Assembly: GCF_001428525.1 (NCBI RefSeq) | Contig: NZ_LMHW01000010.1 | Location: forward strand, 885,853 to 949,852 | Source of the DNA: Flavobacterium sp. Root186 | GTDB taxonomy: Bacteria > Bacteroidota > Bacteroidia > Flavobacteriales > Flavobacteriaceae | Reading direction: 5' to 3' | Length of the DNA stretch: 64,000 nucleotides | Shown: positions 51,273 through 58,650 of the stretch, piece after piece | How the letters are laid out: the number at the start of each line of letters is the position of its first letter | Numbering within the stretch: position 1 is the first letter of the stretch | Program-made: the position numbers and the translations under genes | The notes under the pieces: model-generated | Databases searched by the model: none | What the model was told of the DNA's origin: nothing | The model's input: only the letters and a program-made list of their open reading frames with translations

Positions 51273-51346
51273 GCAGGAATGGCGCAATTGGTAGACGCGG
51301 CTGACTTAGAATCAGTTTTTTGAGAGTTCGAGTCTCTCTTCCTGTA
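51273..51346 (+). tRNA. tRNA-Leu-like (TAG) lacking the long variable arm
   Basis: Acceptor GCAGGAA/TTCCTGT with A73, Leu-type D-arm (GGCGCAATTGGTAGACGC), anticodon loop CTTAGAA (TAG), T-arm GAGAG-TTCGAGT-CTCTC. The variable region is only a T-run of 5-6 bases, whereas bacterial tRNA-Leu is class II with a long arm. Confidence 0.65.
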
Positions 51347-51351
51347 CTATA

Positions 51352-51538
51352 GCCACAAAGGCACAAAGGCGCAAAGTTTTTTGTTTCACGTTGATTGAGC
51401 AGATTTACTTAAAGTAAAAACTTTGCGACTCTGCGACTTTGCGAGAGATTGATAAAGTATTGTAAAAAGAGTTGGCGAGTAATTTTCTCGCAAAGTCGCT
51501 TAGACGCCAAGAGAAAAAAACTTAGCGTCTTAGTATCT
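51352..51538. repeat. Direct repeat, copy B
   Basis: Second copy of the 50863-51050 unit, displaced by 489 bases, ending just before the RNA ligase gene. Recombination between the copies would delete three tRNA-like genes. Confidence 0.8.
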
Positions 51539-51567
51539 CAGCAACTTAGAACCTATAAAAAATAAAT

Positions 51568-52137
51568 ATGAAAAAGATAAGCACATTGTTTGCTAAAGAC
51601 CCAAATAACTTAGCAAGAGTAGTAAATAAAATTAATGCAGAAAATGCATGGGTAATAAACGGAGAAGCAATCGCAACGAGAAAATTTGACGGTACATCTT
51701 CGGCAATTATCAATGGAGAATTATACAAAAGATTCGACGCCAAAAAAGGACGTACGATTCCGGCGAATGCGATTCCGTGTCAAGAAGCAGATTTAATTAC
51801 AGGACATCACCCGCATTGGTTAAAATGCGATCGTTCAAAATCTGAAGACAAACATTTCTTCGAAGCATTCGACAGCGTAGAAGATAAAACAGACGGTACA
51901 TACGAGCTATGCGGACCAAAAGTACAGGGAAATCCTGAAAAGTTTGAGAAACATACTTTGGTAAAACACGGCAGCGAAATTCTTGATTTTGTAAGTCTTG
52001 ATTTCGATGATTTAGAAAAAATCTTATCAGAAAATGATATTGAAGGAATTGTTTTCCACCACATTTCAGACGGAAGAATGTGCAAATTAAGAAAAACAGA
52101 TTTCGGAATCAAACGCCTAAAACTCGAAACCGCTTAA
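51568..52137 (+). CDS. Compact ATP-dependent RNA ligase (Rnl1-like)
   Basis: 189 residues, essentially a bare nucleotidyltransferase core. Motif I ATRKFDGTSSAIINGELYKR contains KxDG with Lys39 as the likely AMP-accepting residue; motif III is GTYELCGPKVQGNPE; motif IV EGIVFHHISDGRM; motif V CKLRKTDFGIKRL. Such 'RNA ligase 1 family' proteins lack the extra domain of T4 Rnl1, so a partner may be needed. It follows tRNA and tRNA-like genes and precedes an ATP-grasp gene by 34 bases, pointing to tRNA repair or tagging (inference). Confidence 0.85.
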   Translation: MKKISTLFAKDPNNLARVVNKINAENAWVINGEAIATRKFDGTSSAIINGELYKRFDAKKGRTIPANAIPCQEADLITGHHPHWLKCDRSKSEDKHFFEAFDSVEDKTDGTYELCGPKVQGNPEKFEKHTLVKHGSEILDFVSLDFDDLEKILSENDIEGIVFHHISDGRMCKLRKTDFGIKRLKLETA

Positions 52138-52171
52138 AAGTAAACACAAGTAACATTTAAAATTAAAAACG

Positions 52172-52957
52172 ATGAAACAAAAATACAACCGAATAGCCCT
52201 TGTTGGAATTGAACAGGAAGAATGTGACATTATAAAAGCCCAGTATTCAGGACATATTATCTGGCATCAGTCTATACCTAAAATTGTGGTTAAGGATGAG
52301 GTTTTGTATATGGAAAAATCGATTGGAGTTGGAATGTTACCTGTAGATAAAGTCGTCTATTACGGAATTTACGACAATGATTTTGATTTCATTACCGGTC
52401 TTGCGATCTGGAATGGAGATTGTTATCCAAAGGCTTCAGCAATGCTGGACTGTCGTTTTAAAATTCCTTGTCTGGTAAAAGCATTGTCTCTTTCAAGATT
52501 CAGCGCTCCACGCGGATTTATAAGTGCAGGCGCTTCTGTCAACACAACAGGAGATACGATTGCAAAATGGGGAAACTGGCATTGTGGTGAAAACAAACAT
52601 CGCTTTACCGGAGAATGGGAAAGCGAATTTACCGCAACCATAGAGCCTTATTTTGAAGGTGATGCCGTTCGTATTATGATGATTGGCGATACCTATTGGC
52701 AGATAAAACTAGAAGGTGACGATTGGTTAAAATCTATCCATCCTGATAATGCCAATTTCATGCCTGTCGATCAGGATTTATTAGACGACACACTTTATAT
52801 CAAGAATGTTTTACAGATGGATATGATAGGAAATGATTACATCGTTGCAAAAGACGGTTCTAAATATTTACTAGAAGTGAATCATATTCCCAATATAACC
52901 CGATTTGAAGAGGTTAGACAAGTCTATTTATCGACTGTAGTAGAATGGATTAACTAA
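52172..52957 (+). CDS. ATP-grasp-like protein paired with the RNA ligase
   Basis: 261 residues. The C-terminal half looks like a minimal ATP-grasp fold: GDAVRIMMIGDTYWQIKLEG and DYIVAKDGSKYLLEVNHIPNITRF, whose ExN would bind Mg-ATP. The N-terminal half (DFDFITGLAIWNGDCYPKAS, FSAPRGFISAGASVN) is not one I can name. ATP-grasp enzymes form carboxylate-amine or peptide bonds, so it may modify the ligase, a ribosomal protein or an RNA end. Same strand and tight spacing imply an operon with the ligase. Confidence 0.7.
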   Translation: MKQKYNRIALVGIEQEECDIIKAQYSGHIIWHQSIPKIVVKDEVLYMEKSIGVGMLPVDKVVYYGIYDNDFDFITGLAIWNGDCYPKASAMLDCRFKIPCLVKALSLSRFSAPRGFISAGASVNTTGDTIAKWGNWHCGENKHRFTGEWESEFTATIEPYFEGDAVRIMMIGDTYWQIKLEGDDWLKSIHPDNANFMPVDQDLLDDTLYIKNVLQMDMIGNDYIVAKDGSKYLLEVNHIPNITRFEEVRQVYLSTVVEWIN

Positions 52958-52965
52958 AGATTTTT

Positions 52966-53006
52966 ACACTGCGCAAAATTACTGCGCAGTGTAATTTGAA
53001 TATTTG
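52966..53006 (+). promoter_or_regulatory. Operator-promoter copy 4 (second tRNA-like array/slipin)
   Basis: Palindrome with 10-bp arms ACACTGCGCA / TGCGCAGTGT at 52966-52992, then AATATTTG at 52999-53006; centre-to-box distance 27 bases. It starts 9 bases after the ATP-grasp stop. Downstream TTTGTTCAGGAATTAAAACA matches the rsr copy. Confidence 0.75.
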
Positions 53007-53037
53007 TTCAGGAATTAAAACAAGTTCTTTTATAAAA

Positions 53038-53106
53038 TGAAATACATCAAAGTTTTGGCTTTGATTAAAAATATCAAACAAGCCCAGTTGCGTGTTTCTG
53101 TATAGC
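53038..53106 (+). CDS. Possible 22-residue leader peptide
   Basis: First ATG after promoter copy 4 opens MKYIKVLALIKNIKQAQLRV-SV and a stop. Short, basic, no homology recognised; it may be a leader or chance. Confidence 0.25.
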
Positions 53107-53199
53107 ACCATTGTAGGGAACTTTCCGCGAAAGCGAATTATGTTTTTCTATGCAGCTTGGTTTGGAGGTTTTGGATGGTTTTCCAAAAAACTATCCCAC

Positions 53200-53275
53200 G
53201 AATATCTATGTGTCATGGGTTCGACTCCCATTCGCAGCAATGCGATAGCTCAGTTCGGTAGAGCAATAGAAGTTT
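53200..53275 (+). ncRNA. Circularly permuted tRNA-like RNA A
   Basis: Outer stem GAAT-a-TCTAT (53200-53209) with ATAGA-a-GTTT (53266-53275). Inside: T-arm ATGGG-TTCGACT-CCCAT (53215-53231), acceptor TCGCA-GCAA-TGCGA closed as a hairpin, T-A, D-arm GCTC-AGTTCGGTA-GAGC (53248-53264). Order and stem position are the same as in Y module 1, although the TGYCGT and TACTTCG elements are absent. Total 76 bases. Confidence 0.65.
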
Positions 53276-53277
53276 AC

Positions 53278-53352
53278 GCAGGTTCGATTCCTGCACTACT
53301 CCTAAAGGAGTGGGTGGACGAGCGGTAAGTCAACTACAGACTGAAAATCTGT
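53278..53352 (+). ncRNA. Circularly permuted tRNA-like RNA B with anticodon arm
   Basis: T-arm GCAGG-TTCGATT-CCTGC (53278-53294), acceptor CTACTCC-TAAA-GGAGTGG (7 pairs, one G-T), D-arm GAC-GAGCGGTAA-GTC, then an anticodon-like arm ACAGA-CTGAAAA-TCTGT (53336-53352, GAA in the anticodon place). All four tRNA arms are present in rotated order, with the break in the variable region. Confidence 0.6.
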
Positions 53353-53700
53353 TTTTCCAGAGACCATAACTCTTAAAAAGATGACCAGAAAAAAACTGAT
53401 TTGTCTTTGTCAGTGAAACTAGGATTTTCGAATCTGAAATTTCACACTCATGATAAGGCCAGTGCGAAAAGCAATGTTTTTTGAAATACTTGTTTTCTTC
53501 TCGATTTGATTGTTAAGATGATTTGGGGATCGTCGCCGCAAAATACAATCGAAAACAATTCGGGTAAACAAATTACAAACTCTTCATCCGTTTTTTTTCG
53601 GAGGAGAAAGGCAAAGAGGTTTTTTTATTTAAAGAAGATAGAGAATAGAAGCAAGAATATAGAAGCAAGAGAATAGAGGAAAGAGAATAGAATAAAGAAG

Positions 53701-53850
53701 ATAGAACAAAGATTTTCGACTGTTCTACAACTTGAAACCTGAAACAAAAAAACTTGAAACAAAAAACAAAAAGCAAAAATATAGAACAAAGATTTTCGAC
53801 TGTTCTACAACTTGAAACCTGAAACAAAGAAAACTTGAAACAAAAAACAA
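53701..53850. repeat. Spaced tandem repeat before the slipin gene
   Basis: Two nearly identical 70-base copies (53701-53770 and 53781-53850), each starting ATAGAACAAAGATTTTCGAC and containing CAACTTGAAACCTGAAACAA. The second ends at the slipin start codon. 53641-53700 is a looser purine-rich 'agaatagaagcaagaa' tract. Confidence 0.85.
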
Positions 53851-53851
53851 C

Positions 53852-54949
53852 ATGATAAAAAGAATTAAAATCGAAGCATACCAAGTGGGTTTGCTTTTCG
53901 AAAATAGAAAATTAATTAAAGTATTAGAAGAAGGTTTATACTGGATTTTTGGAAACAAAAATGTATTGATTTACGATATGAATGCCATTTTTCACGCTCC
54001 TTTTGAATTGAACATTTTATTGCAGAATGAAGTTTTAGCTTCAATGTTAGAAGTTGTTGAGGTTGCCGATAACGAGATTGTTTTGCATTTCGTAAACGGA
54101 AACTTTAAAGGAACGCTGACTCCGGGAAGACACCCTTTCTGGAAAGGAATTGTAAAAAATGAGTTCAAAAAAGCGGATCTTTCTAAAATTGAAATCATAG
54201 AAAACATTCCGGTAAATTTATTGGAACATAATCAATTGAAATACTTTGTTAGAAAATTTATTGTAGCAAGCAACGACAAAGCGTTGTTGTTTGTGAATGG
54301 AACTTTCGTTAAAGAATTAAAATCTGGTACACATTACTTTTGGAATAACTCCATTACAATCGAGGTAAAAACGATTGATATGAGACAACAGCAAGTAGAA
54401 ATTTCAGGGCAGGAATTATTGACTAAAGACAAAGCAGGATTAAGAATCAACTTTTTTGTGAGATACCAAGTTGTGAATATCATGAAAGCTTTGGTTGACA
54501 ATAAAGACTTTGAAAAACAATTGTATGTTGCCATGCAGTTAGCTTTAAGAGCCTTTGTGGGCGGATTGACTTTAGACGAATTATTGGCTAAAAAAGATAC
54601 CATTGCCGAAGCTATTTTAGCTGAAGTTACCACTAAAATAGAAGATTTAGGTTTAACGATTTCTGATGCCGGAATTCGTGACGTAATCCTGCCTGGAGAT
54701 ATGAAAGAGATCATGAATCAGGTTTTGGTTGCCGAGAAAAAAGCGCAGGCTAACAGTATTATGAGAAGAGAAGAAACCGCTTCAACAAGAAGTTTATTGA
54801 ACACAGCAAAGCTGATGGAAGAAAACGAAATGTTGTGGAAATTGAAAGAGATGGAATACGTTGAAAAAATCGCGGATAAAATTGGAGAAATCACAATTTC
54901 CGGAAGCGGAAACGTAATTGGTCAATTGAAGGAAATCTTCGTGAAATAA
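53852..54949 (+). CDS. Slipin-family SPFH/Band-7 protein
   Basis: 365 residues. It has an N-terminal segment (MIKRIKIEAYQVGLLFENRK) without a strong membrane anchor. An SPFH domain follows (about 120-265: FVRKFIVASNDKALLFVNG, SGTHYFWNNSITIEVKTIDMRQQQVEISGQELLTKDKAGLRINFFVRYQV in parts). A helical C-terminus contains GLTISDAGIRDVILPGDMKEIMNQVLVAEKKAQAN and EETASTRSLLNTAKLMEENEMLWKLKE (in parts). Slipins scaffold membrane assemblies, and slipin genes are known neighbours of RNA-repair genes. It is the first protein gene after operator copy 4. Confidence 0.85.
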   Translation: MIKRIKIEAYQVGLLFENRKLIKVLEEGLYWIFGNKNVLIYDMNAIFHAPFELNILLQNEVLASMLEVVEVADNEIVLHFVNGNFKGTLTPGRHPFWKGIVKNEFKKADLSKIEIIENIPVNLLEHNQLKYFVRKFIVASNDKALLFVNGTFVKELKSGTHYFWNNSITIEVKTIDMRQQQVEISGQELLTKDKAGLRINFFVRYQVVNIMKALVDNKDFEKQLYVAMQLALRAFVGGLTLDELLAKKDTIAEAILAEVTTKIEDLGLTISDAGIRDVILPGDMKEIMNQVLVAEKKAQANSIMRREETASTRSLLNTAKLMEENEMLWKLKEMEYVEKIADKIGEITISGSGNVIGQLKEIFVK

Positions 54950-54998
54950 AAATCTCTTATTAAAAGAGAATTATAAAATATTAAAAAAATTAGAAAAA

Positions 54999-55544
54999 AT
55001 GAAAACTACAGATAAAATTATTATCATTGATTTAGAAGCCACATGTTGGCAGGGTGCGGTCCCGCAGGGCCAGCAAAATGAAATTATCGAAATCGGATTA
55101 GCCGTTTTAGATTCAGAAACAGGACAGATTACCAAAAACAAAGGTATTTTGATAAAGCCGCAGCGTTCGCATGTGAGTCCGTTTTGTACTGAATTAACAA
55201 CCATAACCCAGGATTTACTGGACAAAAACGGAGTAAGTTTTGAAGATGCCATTAACGAGTTAATCGACGAATATAATCCCGATTTATATACGTGGGCCAG
55301 TTACGGTCAGTACGACCTGAATATGCTTAAAAAACAATGTAAATCATTTGGTATTTCATATCCAATGGGTGACGAGCATATTAATGTAAAAGAACATTTT
55401 GCCGAAAAGTTTGGCCTGCAAAGATCAACGGGTATGAATGGAGCTTTACAATTGCTGAATATTCCGCTTGAAGGAACGCATCACCGCGGAATTGACGATG
55501 CTAAAAACATTGCTAAGATTTTGCATTGGTGTCTTCGCAATTAA
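54999..55544 (+). CDS. ERI-1/KapD-like DEDDh 3'-5' exonuclease
   Basis: 181 residues. All DEDDh residues are visible: IIIIDLEATCW (D, E), WASYGQYDLNML (D) and HHRGIDDAKNIAKIL (H, D). NEIIEIGLAVLD and the PFCTELTTITQ segment mark the ERI/KapD branch, whose members trim structured or duplex RNA 3' ends. It follows slipin by 49 bases in the operon driven from promoter copy 4 and would clean 3' ends before ligation or degrade rejected RNA (inference). Confidence 0.87.
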   Translation: MKTTDKIIIIDLEATCWQGAVPQGQQNEIIEIGLAVLDSETGQITKNKGILIKPQRSHVSPFCTELTTITQDLLDKNGVSFEDAINELIDEYNPDLYTWASYGQYDLNMLKKQCKSFGISYPMGDEHINVKEHFAEKFGLQRSTGMNGALQLLNIPLEGTHHRGIDDAKNIAKILHWCLRN

Positions 55545-55546
55545 AT

Positions 55547-55579
55547 AAAAAAGGCTGTCTTATTAAGACAGCCTTTTTC
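55547..55579. terminator. Bidirectional terminator closing the RNA-repair island
   Basis: AAAAAAGGCTGTCTT / AAGACAGCCTTTTT hairpin between convergent stops at 55544 and 55599. Confidence 0.85.
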
Positions 55580-55598
55580 TTTGGTTAAATTATTTTGA

Positions 55599-57377
55599 TT
55601 AATTGTGATTATAGATTTTAGCGTAAAGATCTTTATAGATTTCTTTAATGATTTTACGTTTTAATTTTAGAGTAGGAGTAAGCTGTCCGCCATCTATAGA
55701 CCAAACATCTGGCGTAAGCTCAAAACGTTTGATTTTTTCCCAATGTCCGAATTTCTCGTTGATGCCTTCAACTTCTTCATCGATACGTTTAATAACATCC
55801 GCATTTGAAGCAATTTCTGCATTAGAATCTCCTACTGTAATTTTATGAATTTTCGCCCATTCTTTCACAAACTCAAAGTTTGGCTGAATAAAGGCAGCCG
55901 GCATTTTTTCGCCTTCACCAATAACCATAATCTGCTCAATAAAACGAGATTGTTTCATGGCATTTTCGATCATTTGCGGTGCAATATATTTACCTCCGGA
56001 TGTTTTGAACATTTCTTTTTTACGATCGGTAATTTTTAAGAAACCTTCGCTGTCAATTTCCCCAATATCTCCAGTATGGAAATATCCGTTTTGTAATGCT
56101 TCAGCAGTTTTTTCAGGATCTTTGTAGTAACCTAACATTACGTTTGGCCCTTTGCAAAGGATTTCTCCGTCTTCAGCAATTTTAACTTCAATATTACGGA
56201 TTGGTTTTCCAACAGTTCCAATTTTAAAACCTTTGTTTCTTTGATCGTTAACTGCAATTACCGGCGATGTTTCAGATAAACCGTAACCCTCCATAACCGG
56301 AATTTCTGCAGCAGCAAAAACTCTTGTTAAACGCGGCTGTAAAGCAGCACTTCCGGAAACCATTAAATCTAAATTTCCACCCAAACCTTCTTTCCATTTA
56401 CTGAAAATAAGTTTGCGGGCAATTTTTAATTGAAACTCATACCAAAAGTCATTTGCTCCGTATGGTTCATATTTTAAACCTAAATCAATAGCCCAGAAAA
56501 ACAATTTTTTCTTGATGCCGGTTAATTCAGTTCCTTTTGCATAAATTTTATCGTAAACTTTTTCTAAAAGCCTCGGAACAGCCGTTATAACTGTCGGACG
56601 AACTTCTTTTAAGTTATCACTGATTTTGTCAATCGATTCTCCAAAATAAACAGAAACACCATAATATTGATAAATGTATAAAATCATTCTCTCAAAAATA
56701 TGGCAGATTGGCAAGAAGCTCAAAGCCGTACTTTTTCCCGGATCAAACGGAATTCTTGGCGCACTGTCTAAAACATTCGAAACAATATTGTTGTGCGAAA
56801 GCATAACACCTTTTGGCTTTCCGGTAGTTCCGGAAGTATAAATAATAGTAGCTAAATCATCCGTTTTGATGCTGTCTTTTCTGGCTTCAACTTCACTTTG
56901 ATTGCTGTTGTCTTCTCCGGCTAATAATAAATCAGACCAGTGTTTACAGCCTGGAATTTCATTAAAAGAATAAACCTCTTTTAAAGTAGGTACATTAGCT
57001 CTAATGGCTTGTACTTTTTGATATACTTCATCATCAGAAACAAAGCAATAAATACTGCCGCTGTGGTTTAAAATATATTCGTAATCTTCCTCAGAAATAG
57101 TTGGATAAATTGGAACATTTTGCGCACCAGTCTGCAAAATACCAATATCCATCACATTCCATTCGGTTCTGTTATTTGAAGTAATTAAGGCAATTTTATC
57201 ATCTTTTTGAACGCCCATGCGCAATAATGCTCTCGAAACGGCATTAGCTTTTGCAATATATTCTGCGGTGGATGTTTTTTCCCAGGCTCCATTTTTTTTA
57301 GTTGCAAGAGCAACCGGAAGATTATAAGTTTCTTGTTGATAATAGGGAAAATCAAAAAGTCGTGTGATTGAAACCAT
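55599..57377 (-). CDS. Long-chain fatty-acid-CoA ligase (AMP-binding)
   Basis: 592 residues, ANL superfamily. P-loop IIYTSGTTGKPKGVMLSH (about 180), EGYGLSETSPV (about 360), hinge YFHTGDIGEIDSEGFLKITDRKKEMFKTSGGKYIAP in parts (about 455), and the late LTPTLKLKRK with the catalytic Lys. It activates fatty acids to acyl-CoA, feeding the beta-oxidation operon at 26-32.6 kb. Monocistronic. Confidence 0.92.
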   Translation of the reverse strand: MVSITRLFDFPYYQQETYNLPVALATKKNGAWEKTSTAEYIAKANAVSRALLRMGVQKDDKIALITSNNRTEWNVMDIGILQTGAQNVPIYPTISEEDYEYILNHSGSIYCFVSDDEVYQKVQAIRANVPTLKEVYSFNEIPGCKHWSDLLLAGEDNSNQSEVEARKDSIKTDDLATIIYTSGTTGKPKGVMLSHNNIVSNVLDSAPRIPFDPGKSTALSFLPICHIFERMILYIYQYYGVSVYFGESIDKISDNLKEVRPTVITAVPRLLEKVYDKIYAKGTELTGIKKKLFFWAIDLGLKYEPYGANDFWYEFQLKIARKLIFSKWKEGLGGNLDLMVSGSAALQPRLTRVFAAAEIPVMEGYGLSETSPVIAVNDQRNKGFKIGTVGKPIRNIEVKIAEDGEILCKGPNVMLGYYKDPEKTAEALQNGYFHTGDIGEIDSEGFLKITDRKKEMFKTSGGKYIAPQMIENAMKQSRFIEQIMVIGEGEKMPAAFIQPNFEFVKEWAKIHKITVGDSNAEIASNADVIKRIDEEVEGINEKFGHWEKIKRFELTPDVWSIDGGQLTPTLKLKRKIIKEIYKDLYAKIYNHN

Positions 57378-57555
57378 GTTTAATATATTGAATTTTACTG
57401 CAAATTAAATAAAAATAAGGTACGATTTTTTATTTTATGGAATTTTATGGGAAAATTTATAGAGACTATTAAAAATCAACGAAAACGTTTTCTTTTTTAT
57501 AGCGAATATTCCCAAAAACCAAGAAAAATTTAATTTGCAAGGAAGTTTTAAAAGA

Positions 57556-57987
57556 CTATTGTACGTTGTAATCTTCGTATTCTTTTACTCTTTCTCCCAT
57601 TAAGAACATTTTTTTCTTGACAAAATGAATGGAGAATTGAGAATAGAACCATTCGTTACCTTCAACTGGTCTGTACCAAAATGTATAAGACTTACTATTG
57701 AAACCTTCTTTAAAAACCGGAGTTCCGTCTTCTGTACATTCGATTCCCCAATTGATCTTTTGTTTGCTTAAATCTTCGGCTTGGATAGAACCTGTTCCAT
57801 CAGGATTTAAAACCGTAATAGGCTGTTTTAAACCAATAGGAGCATAAGTTCCCTGAACAGGAAAACCAATAGTGGTCGTAATATAACGTTCTTTTGAATT
57901 GTGGGTTATTACATTTACTTCAGCTTGTGAGTATGATTTTGAGGCAGCAAAAAATAACGTAATAAGTAATAAATGTACGGCTTTCAT
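57556..57987 (-). CDS. Exported hypothetical protein
   Basis: 143 residues with a signal peptide (1-20, ends SYSQA). The mature part has many aromatic residues (SYTFWYRPVEGNEWFYSQFSIHFVKKKMFLMGERVKEY in parts) and looks beta-rich. No family recognised; in related bacteria similar proteins stand alone. Confidence 0.65.
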   Translation of the reverse strand: MKAVHLLLITLFFAASKSYSQAEVNVITHNSKERYITTTIGFPVQGTYAPIGLKQPITVLNPDGTGSIQAEDLSKQKINWGIECTEDGTPVFKEGFNSKSYTFWYRPVEGNEWFYSQFSIHFVKKKMFLMGERVKEYEDYNVQ

Positions 57988-58234
57988 TTCTATGCAGGTT
58001 TAAAAGTGTTTTTTAGGCGTTTATAAAAATCAGCGGCAGATTTTTATGTAGCGAATATAACTTAAATTTTGATTAAAACAGAAGAATTTGATTTAACTAA
58101 AAAATACCGTGTTTTTCCCCTTTTAAAAACAGTAGATTACCTTGTTAATTTAGATTAGGCTTATTCTATTTTTACCCCGTTCAATGCGGAAGCCGAAAAG
58201 CTAATAGAGTAGGCACTAATCAACCAAAATAATT

Positions 58235-58519
58235 ATGGAAACTGCCTTCTATTTAGCAATGGGCTGGTGCGGTACCAAATATCCAGGCTGGTGGAAACGC
58301 TTTTGGAGAAGCCCTCCGCCGCCTCCGGATCCGGAACCGTGGTGGACTATTGCATTAATTGGAATAGGACTGGTTGCGGGAGCTGCCGGCGGCTTATTCT
58401 TTAGTAATGCAATTGCAGAAAATCAATTTTTTGCAGGCCAAAATGCAGTTGCCTCAGGGCTATTTGCATTTGGAGCGGCCAATGTCATAACCGGAATTGC
58501 ATCAGCATTTAAAGACTAA
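58235..58519 (+). CDS. Small Trp/Pro-rich membrane protein
   Basis: 94 residues. The N-terminal third is rich in Trp and Pro (YPGWWKRFWRSPPPPPDPEPWW). It is followed by one or two membrane segments (TIALIGIGLVAGAAGGLFFS and an Ala/Gly-rich stretch AVASGLFAFGAANVITGIASAF). The Gly/Ala-rich C-terminal part recalls holin-like or small channel-like peptides, but no family is recognised. A terminator follows directly. Confidence 0.6.
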   Translation: METAFYLAMGWCGTKYPGWWKRFWRSPPPPPDPEPWWTIALIGIGLVAGAAGGLFFSNAIAENQFFAGQNAVASGLFAFGAANVITGIASAFKD

Positions 58520-58520
58520 A

Positions 58521-58559
58521 AAAAATACCTCGATTTAGGGATAGCGTCGGGGTATTTTT
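58521..58559 (+). terminator. Terminator after the small membrane protein gene
   Basis: AAAAATACC / GGTATTTTT arms with additional TCGA/TCGG pairing inside. Confidence 0.65.
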
Positions 58560-58605
58560 ATTTTATTTAAAGACTAAAAAAGCATTTTAAGACTATATGT
58601 AAAAA

Positions 58606-58634
58606 AAAATCGCCCGATAAATTCGGGCGATTTT
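58606..58634 (-). terminator. Terminator of purL
   Basis: AAAATCGCCCGA / TCGGGCGATTTT hairpin, followed by a T-run on the minus strand, 17 bases past the purL stop. Confidence 0.85.
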
Positions 58635-58650
58635 AGTGAAAAATATATTT

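Noticed and set aside
50863..51538. Direct repeats as a CRISPR array
   Set aside because: Only two long copies made of dispersed repeat units, no short regular spacers, no cas genes.
53133..53236. A normal-order tRNA with acceptor GCGAAT/ATTCGC
   Set aside because: The ends pair, but no D-arm is found inside. The permuted reading uses a canonical T8-A9 D-arm and an outer stem, so it is preferred.
53092..53328. 78-codon plus-strand ORF through the second tRNA-like array
   Set aside because: Covers both permuted tRNA-like units, and its sequence follows the T-arm and D-arm bases; not protein-like.
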